Part shown: in pieces, positions 5,822-9,557 of the stretch
Position numbering within the stretch: position 1 is the stretch's first letter
Layout: each line of letters begins with the position of its first letter
Assembly (NCBI GenBank): GCA_003354055.1
Contig: PIVQ01000242.1
Span: forward strand, 1-9,557
Length of the DNA: 9,557 bases
DNA from: Desulfobacteraceae bacterium
Lineage (GTDB): Bacteria; Desulfobacterota; Desulfobacteria; Desulfobacterales; Desulfobacteraceae
Direction of reading: 5' to 3'
Program-made: the position numbers and the translations under genes
The notes under the pieces: generated by a model
What the model was told of the DNA's origin: nothing
The model's database searches: none
Seen by the model: only the letters and a program-made list of their open reading frames with translations

Positions 5822-7003
5822 ATGGACTTTAAACATCTATTAGCAGACCGCACAGAACTCATGCAGGCCAATGCCATCAGGGAAATACTGAAGGTGGTCT
5901 CAAATCCAGACATCATCTCCCTTGCCGGCGGTATTCCCTCTCCGGACAGTTTTCCCATGGAAATCTTCCGGGAACTGACTGACCGGGTATTAACCGCATA
6001 CAAATCCCAGGCATTTCAATACGATCTCACCGAAGGCTTTATGCCCCTGCGGGAACAGGTAGCAGTTCTCTTAGGAAACCGCGGGATAAAAACAAGTCCA
6101 GATGCCGTCAACATCACCTCAGGCTCCCAGGGGGTACTGGATGCAGCTGCCAAGCTCATGATATCCAAAGGTGACAAAATAGCCCTGGAAGCTCCCACTT
6201 ACCTGGGTGCCCTGTCTGCCTTCAACCCCTATGAACCCCAATACGTTCCCATGGAAATGGATGAACAGGGCCTGATTCCCGATTCCCTGGAAGAGACCCT
6301 GAAAACCCATGAGATAAAATTCATCTACCTCGTCCCCACCTTCCAGAATCCCACAGGTCGCAGCCTGACCATGGAACGGCGGGTTAAAATCGCCGAGATC
6401 ATCCAGAAGTACAACGCCCTGCTCATTGAAGATGATCCCTATTCCGCCCTGAGATACACGGGAGACACCCTTGCCCCCATCAAAACCATGGCCCCGGATA
6501 ATGTGATCTATATCTCAACCCTGTCCAAGGTCTTTGCCCCCGGACTTCGCATCGGCTTTTATGCCGCCCCGAAATTCATCAGGGAATGGTTAGTACTGGT
6601 CAAACAGGGCGTGGATCTTCACACCTCCACCTTTAACCAGGCCCTGGCAGCCGAATACCTGTCCGGCAATTACCTGGATAAACAACTGCCCAAAATCAGA
6701 GCATTATATGCCCCAAGACAGAAGGCCATGATGGATGCCCTTGGCCGCCATTTGCCCGATGATTTCAAGGTATCACCATCGGATGGCGGCATGTTTCTCT
6801 GGGTCACGGGCCCCAAAGGTATGAAGGGACTGGATCTTTACAGAAAGGCCATTGAGAATGGGGTGGCGTTTGTACCGGGGCAGTTTTTCTATACAAACCC
6901 CGAGGATGGCCTTGAAACCATGCGGTTGAATTATACGATGGCGGATGAGGGGACTTTGGAGGTGGCGGTGAAAAAACTTGGACAGGCGGTGAGGGAGTTG
7001 TAG
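5822..7003 (+). CDS. PLP-dependent class I/II aminotransferase (2-aminoadipate/MocR-catalytic type)
   Basis: This 393-residue fold-type I aminotransferase transfers an amino group between an amino acid and a 2-oxo acid in the cytoplasm. Features seen are IISLAGGIPSPDSFP near the N-terminus (31-45), SGSQGVLDAAAKL (100-112) as the PLP phosphate region, VPTFQNPTGRS (about 172-182), EDDPYSALRY (about 202-211) with the Asp and Tyr of the PLP site, STLSKVFAPGLRIG with the Schiff-base lysine K236, and an arginine in the C-terminal METMRLN-like segment for the substrate carboxylate. It resembles LysN/2-aminoadipate aminotransferases and the catalytic domain of MocR regulators, but lacks an N-terminal GntR domain. 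Specificity (aromatic, branched-chain, aminoadipate or other) cannot be fixed. GGGAGG (5811-5816) 5 nt before the ATG confirms the start. The preceding RocR-like activator may regulate it. Confidence 0.9.
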   Translation: MDFKHLLADRTELMQANAIREILKVVSNPDIISLAGGIPSPDSFPMEIFRELTDRVLTAYKSQAFQYDLTEGFMPLREQVAVLLGNRGIKTSPDAVNITSGSQGVLDAAAKLMISKGDKIALEAPTYLGALSAFNPYEPQYVPMEMDEQGLIPDSLEETLKTHEIKFIYLVPTFQNPTGRSLTMERRVKIAEIIQKYNALLIEDDPYSALRYTGDTLAPIKTMAPDNVIYISTLSKVFAPGLRIGFYAAPKFIREWLVLVKQGVDLHTSTFNQALAAEYLSGNYLDKQLPKIRALYAPRQKAMMDALGRHLPDDFKVSPSDGGMFLWVTGPKGMKGLDLYRKAIENGVAFVPGQFFYTNPEDGLETMRLNYTMADEGTLEVAVKKLGQAVREL

Positions 7004-7022
7004 GCTACGTGGCCGCAGCCTA
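7001..7022 (+). other. Hairpin at the aminotransferase stop codon, weak terminator candidate
   Basis: TAGGCT (7001-7006, including the stop codon) pairs with AGCCTA (7017-7022), with two more inner pairs. No T run follows, so if it ends transcription it is not a classical intrinsic terminator. Confidence 0.3.
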
Positions 7023-7028
7023 TGGCAC

Positions 7029-7064
7029 AGCGAGAGAAGCGAGAACAGCTCGATCAGCGAGAAA
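7029..7064. repeat. Four tandem 9-bp repeats
   Basis: The units are AGCGAGAGA (7029), AGCGAGAAC (7038), AGCTCGATC (7047) and AGCGAGAAA (7056). They share AGCGAGA, with the third unit diverged. The 9-bp period is constant. It lies just downstream of the aminotransferase gene in non-coding sequence; function unknown. Confidence 0.6.
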
Positions 7065-7388
7065 AGTAAGAACAGTGGGTGGTGAACCTGCGGGTGCCAA
7101 TTATGTTCCGGAGCGGTTTCAGCCTCATAAGACTGTCAGGCAAAATCATGATACCCGGAGACAGGCTGCTATTAAAAGTTTTTGAAATTGAGGATAACTA
7201 TGGATTTTTCCGTTAAAAACCATTCTGCATATCCATAAACATACCCATATTTATCCAAAAAACTCTCTTGAGCTTACTTACCATATTAAAGAAAATGAGC
7301 CTCGGCGACATGGAGGCGTTTACACTGAGGGAACTCGACCTGGCAGGTCTATTACAGAAGGCATACCCTCCCTGATCATAAGAATAAC

Positions 7389-7417
7389 TTCAACTCGTTT
7401 TACGATCATGCTATACT
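7389..7417 (+). promoter_or_regulatory. Candidate promoter of the xre gene
   Basis: A good -10, TATACT (7412-7417), is preceded after 17 bp by a poor -35, TTCAAC (7389-7394). The leader to the ATG at 7503 would be about 80 nt and contains the dyad at 7454-7489. Visual match only. Confidence 0.35.
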
Positions 7418-7453
7418 CGCATAGAAACTTAGGTATCGATAGCGATTTAAAAC

Positions 7454-7489
7454 CCGGTGTTATACTTCCTATAAAACCGATAACACAGG
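7454..7489. promoter_or_regulatory. Dyad overlapping the xre ribosome binding site
   Basis: CCGGTGTTAT (7454-7463) is the inverted repeat of ATAACACAGG (7480-7489) with one mismatch and a 16-nt gap. The right arm covers most of the AGGAG Shine-Dalgarno (7487-7491), which is 11 nt before the xre ATG. It could be an operator for autoregulation by the Xre protein or an RNA hairpin that hides the ribosome binding site. Confidence 0.45.
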
Positions 7490-7502
7490 AGATTAAGCAA
7501 CA

Positions 7503-7619
7503 ATGAAGGATGAAGATATGCGAAAAGCCCTTGGCAATAAGCTTAAGGCGTTACGCAAACAAAAACGGCTTACCCAGAAGGAACTGGCGGCTACGCTCAA
7601 TATCGGCATTTCTCAACTT
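7503..7619 (+). pseudogene. XRE-family helix-turn-helix gene, interrupted by a group II intron
   Basis: The first 39 codons read as the start of a Cro/C1-type DNA-binding domain: KLKALRKQKRLTQKELAATLNIG then ISQL. AGGAG 11 nt upstream supports the ATG at 7503. After codon 39 (CTT, 7617-7619) the sequence becomes the 3' end of a group II intron in the opposite orientation. The bases directly beyond the intron's other end are AACAA (9553-9557); joining them gives ISQL-N-(K or N), which is just what an Xre recognition helix reads (QLNKYE-like). The rest of the gene is outside the window. Because the intron lies antisense, splicing cannot restore this mRNA, so the gene is probably inactive. The apparent in-frame continuation to 7712 translates intron sequence and is not real. 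The intact protein was likely a small repressor or antitoxin. Confidence 0.8.
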
Positions 7620-7693
7620 ATCGGGATAGGACTCCCCATCACTGAGGAGCCCTCCCACACCACCTGGCATACCGATCGGTACCTCGGCGGTTC
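7620..7693 (-). ncRNA. Group II intron domains V and VI
   Basis: Domain V reads from 7693 to about 7657. It begins GAACCGCCGAGGTACC, has a GATC apical loop, and returns GGTATGCC with the typical 2-nt bulge (TG), then AGGTGGTGT. Domain VI (about 7656-7620) pairs GGGA...TCC with GGGGAGTCC...CCC and carries the likely bulged branch-point adenosine at 7627, 8 nt from the intron end. These are the catalytic core and the lariat-forming helix. Domain V's upper stem has one imperfect position, yet the fold looks intact. Confidence 0.82.
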
Positions 7694-7708
7694 GGCTGAT
7701 CAGGCAGG

Positions 7709-9019
7709 TTAATTTCCGGGTAAGTATAAACCAAGATCAAGGAAATATTTATTCGGCAAAGCTACAATCACCCATTTAACCCTGCTCATACGCCAATGTT
7801 TCTTGCGGGCGCACCCGCAGGACACGGCATGTTTGTGAGATATCCCACGCTTGTGCAGGTTACGGATTTTAGTTCTGGGATTCTTCCATTGTTTCCAGAG
7901 AACACAGCGTAATCGTCTAATTATCCAACCATTCAAGGATTTAAAGATGTGTCGGGTTTCCGAAAGGCTGTAATAGTTCCACCAACCTTTCAGGTACAGA
8001 TTCAGCTTATGAATAATCTGTGCCATACTTTTACCACCGTTGCGGTCTGTCAATTCCCGGATTCTTGCTTTGAAGCGCTTAATTGTCTTCTTGTGAATCC
8101 GAATCTTTGTCTGACCACACATACAGATAAAGGTAAACCCAAGAAATTTGCGCAGCCATGGACGGCTGACAGCACTTTTCTCTTCATTAACCCTAAGTTT
8201 AAGCTTATTTGTTATGAAATTGGTAATGCTGTTCATAACACGCTCGGCAGCTTTTCTGCTTTTAAGATAAATCACAAAGTCATCAGCGTACCTGACAAAA
8301 TGAAGCTCTCTCTTCTCCAGTTCCTTATCCAATTCATCAAGGACTATATTAGAAAGTAATGGAGAAAGTGGACCACCCTGAGGGGTTCCCTCGAGAGATG
8401 GGGAAACCAGGCCATCAATCATTATTCCGGCTGTCAGGTATCTTCGGATTAACTTTAGAACTCGTTTATCCTCTATCTTTGAAGCCAGTCTGCTTAACAG
8501 ACGGTCGTGGTTCACCCGGTCGAAAAATTTTGACAGATCCATATCAACAATGTGCTTGTACCCTGAAAGCAGATAGCTCTTAGCCCTGCGGATAGCCTGA
8601 CGTTGAGACCTTCCCGGCCTGAATCCAAAGCTGGAATTAGAAAAGGTAGGATCCCATATCTGTTGCAGAACTTGAGCTATTGCCTGCTGAATCAAACGAT
8701 CCAGAACTGTGGGAATTCCAAGTAACCTTATACCACCATCCGGTTTTGGGATTTCTTTCCTTTTCACCGGAAGTGGTTTGTAATTACCGTTTAACAGGTC
8801 TTCCCTGATTTTAAGCCAGTGACGTCTGAGATACCCTGGCAACTGATCAACAGTCATGTTGTCAATACCGGGAGCCCCTTTATTACCACGGACTCGTTTT
8901 AGTGCCGTAAACATATTTTCCCGTTCGAGGATCATTTCCATGAGCCGGGGACCTCCTGCCAGATGTTCGGTAAACAGATACGCTACAGTTATTTCAGGCG
9001 GCTGCTGCAATATAACCAT
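7709..9019 (-). CDS. ltrA: Group II intron reverse transcriptase/maturase
   Basis: This multidomain intron-encoded protein copies the intron RNA into DNA at a target and helps splicing. An N-terminal RT-0/RT-1 region (RENMFTALKRVRGNKGAPGID, then KPDGGIRLLGIPTVLDRLIQQA) leads to FGFRPGRSQRQA, the DMDLSKFFDRVNHD motif, GTPQGGPLSPLL and the catalytic YADD at residues 244-247. Then come the thumb and maturase domain X with the GWWNYYSL motif. There is no C-terminal HNH endonuclease, so targeting probably uses replication-fork primers. I chose ATG 9019 because AGGAG (complement of 9030-9034) lies 10 nt before it; ATG 9049 in the same frame adds 10 residues but has no good ribosome binding site. 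The protein is 436 residues, with no frameshift, and lies in intron domain IV. The stop is 16 nt before domain V. Confidence 0.93.
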   Translation of the reverse strand: MVILQQPPEITVAYLFTEHLAGGPRLMEMILERENMFTALKRVRGNKGAPGIDNMTVDQLPGYLRRHWLKIREDLLNGNYKPLPVKRKEIPKPDGGIRLLGIPTVLDRLIQQAIAQVLQQIWDPTFSNSSFGFRPGRSQRQAIRRAKSYLLSGYKHIVDMDLSKFFDRVNHDRLLSRLASKIEDKRVLKLIRRYLTAGIMIDGLVSPSLEGTPQGGPLSPLLSNIVLDELDKELEKRELHFVRYADDFVIYLKSRKAAERVMNSITNFITNKLKLRVNEEKSAVSRPWLRKFLGFTFICMCGQTKIRIHKKTIKRFKARIRELTDRNGGKSMAQIIHKLNLYLKGWWNYYSLSETRHIFKSLNGWIIRRLRCVLWKQWKNPRTKIRNLHKRGISHKHAVSCGCARKKHWRMSRVKWVIVALPNKYFLDLGLYLPGN

Positions 9020-9049
9020 AAGTGATATGCTCCTAATAATCGTTTTCAT

Positions 9050-9552
9050 TTACCCGTACTATTCAGTCCGGGCACCGTTCGGGCCTTCACCGGGGTGAGT
9101 CCTCCGTGGGGTTCACGGCTCGCGTCTCCTGCGGCTACTATGCCCTCTGCTGACTTCTCCCATGCGGTCAGAGCAGGTTGCCCTGCCCTCAGCCATTTTC
9201 TGCCGCACGCGGCATTCCATGGCACATGGAAGACCTCCCGGGGTAAACACACGTCTTTCAGCACGTAAGCGCCGAGTATACGGACACTGCCTATAATGGA
9301 TAGAGGACTTAACCTTGTGTTGCAGGCTGGTCCCGCAAATGCACGCCTAACTCGATTTCTGTTCGTCACCCCGTGCTTTTGTGTTACTCCGCCATAGCAA
9401 AGCCACTGTCTTCCGAAGCACCGTCACCGGATACCCCGTTGTGATAACACTATGCCCTTCGCCTCCATCTGGCTGGGCTTGGGACTTGCCTTGACTTCCA
9501 TATACGGAAATCATAGGCTCACCCTTAAGAACGTGTGCCGTACCCGGCACAC
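9050..9552 (-). ncRNA. Group II intron 5' RNA domains (I to start of IV)
   Basis: This is structured intron RNA, not coding; short open frames across it are incidental. The first 20 nt form a perfect 8-bp hairpin, GTGTGCCG (9552-9545) with CGGCACAC, around GGTA. Further GC-rich complementary blocks follow, as expected for domains I-III. A candidate EBS1 is AACAC (complement of 9317-9321), which would pair with four of the last five 5' exon bases (TTGTT, 9557-9553); this is tentative. Confidence 0.7.
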
Positions 9553-9557
9553 AACAA

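Larger units (their letters stand above)
7004..7502. other. Gene-poor stretch between aminotransferase gene and xre, no confirmed gene
   Basis: I see no convincing gene here. Two open stretches look faintly protein-like. In the frame of 7075 an open run reaches a TGA at 7183. From 7198 a frame of about 102 codons stays open to a TGA at 7504-7506 that overlaps the xre start as ATGA. The latter has no ATG until 7408, so only the last 32 codons could be a normal gene, or the whole may be a decayed fragment. A 26-codon ATG frame (7295-7375) lies in another frame. No ribosome binding site supports any of them. The stretch may contain debris of a mobile or toxin-antitoxin-like locus. Confidence 0.35.
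7620..9552 (-). mobile_element. Full-length group II intron with RT/maturase, antisense in xre
   Basis: On the minus strand the element starts with GTGTG (9552-9548), matching the group II 5' consensus GUGYG, and ends CCCGAT at 7620, matching the terminal AY. Between them are about 530 bp of structured 5' RNA, the RT/maturase gene, and domains V and VI. The length is about 1.93 kb. The interrupted xre frame is restored exactly by removing 7620-9552, and no target-site duplication is seen, as expected for retrohoming. The DV/DVI type and the maturase without an HNH endonuclease fit the bacterial endonuclease-lacking classes (D/E-like). Every expected part is present, so the intron may be active. 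The class assignment is from memory of family sequences. Confidence 0.88.

Noticed and set aside
7503..7712. 69-codon helix-turn-helix protein taken as an intact gene
   Set aside because: Codons after 39 translate the reverse complement of intron domains VI and V; only the first 39 codons belong to the Xre protein.
7949..8583. Plus-strand frames across the intron (7949-8359 and 8359-8583)
   Set aside because: Antisense to the RT/maturase gene, without recognisable motifs.
9046..9550. Two minus-strand open frames (9046-9369 and 9347-9550)
   Set aside because: They lie entirely in the structured RNA of group II intron domains I to early IV and have no protein motif or ribosome binding site.

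Overview
The window looks like a chromosomal segment of a sulfate-reducing deltaproteobacterium of the Desulfobacterales type (Desulfobacter, Desulfobacula or Desulfotignum-like). The basis is a heterodisulfide-reductase-like protein with two CCG domains, a short selenocysteine-containing reading frame, a PAS-sigma54 activator and moderate GC content. The assignment is inferred from gene content only.

Left part (1-3000): the 3' portion of an iron-sulfur CCG-domain protein gene (+) converges on argR (-). argR is divergent from argG (+). The argR-argG gap is AT-rich and holds ARG-box-like dyads and a good argG promoter. argG ends in a strong intrinsic terminator. Middle (3000-5600): gpt (xanthine-guanine phosphoribosyltransferase, -) is divergent from a 60-codon gene that ordinary gene calling misses. 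That gene has an in-frame UGA at codon 21 followed directly by a bacterial SECIS-like hairpin with a GGUC apical loop, and two CxxC motifs flank the UGA, so it is read here as a small selenoprotein. Next come an intergenic stretch with repeated TTTACA motifs and a PAS-AAA+-Fis activator of RocR type with its own terminator. Right-middle (5600-7500): a 122-bp imperfect inverted-repeat element lies just upstream of a class I/II PLP aminotransferase. It is followed by about 500 bp with no confirmed gene but with a 9-bp tandem repeat and a dyad over the next ribosome binding site.

Right end (7500-9557): a small XRE-type helix-turn-helix gene is cut after codon 39 by an apparently full-length group II intron lying antisense to it (minus strand, about 7620-9552). 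The intron has a GUGUG 5' end, RT/maturase ORF in domain IV, domains V and VI, and a terminal AU. The window ends 5 bp beyond the intron.

The genes share a nitrogen and arginine theme: ArgR controls argG, a RocR-like activator is of the type that switches on arginine/ornithine catabolism, and an aminotransferase follows it. The most notable items are the small selenoprotein with its SECIS and the antisense group II intron with both ends visible.
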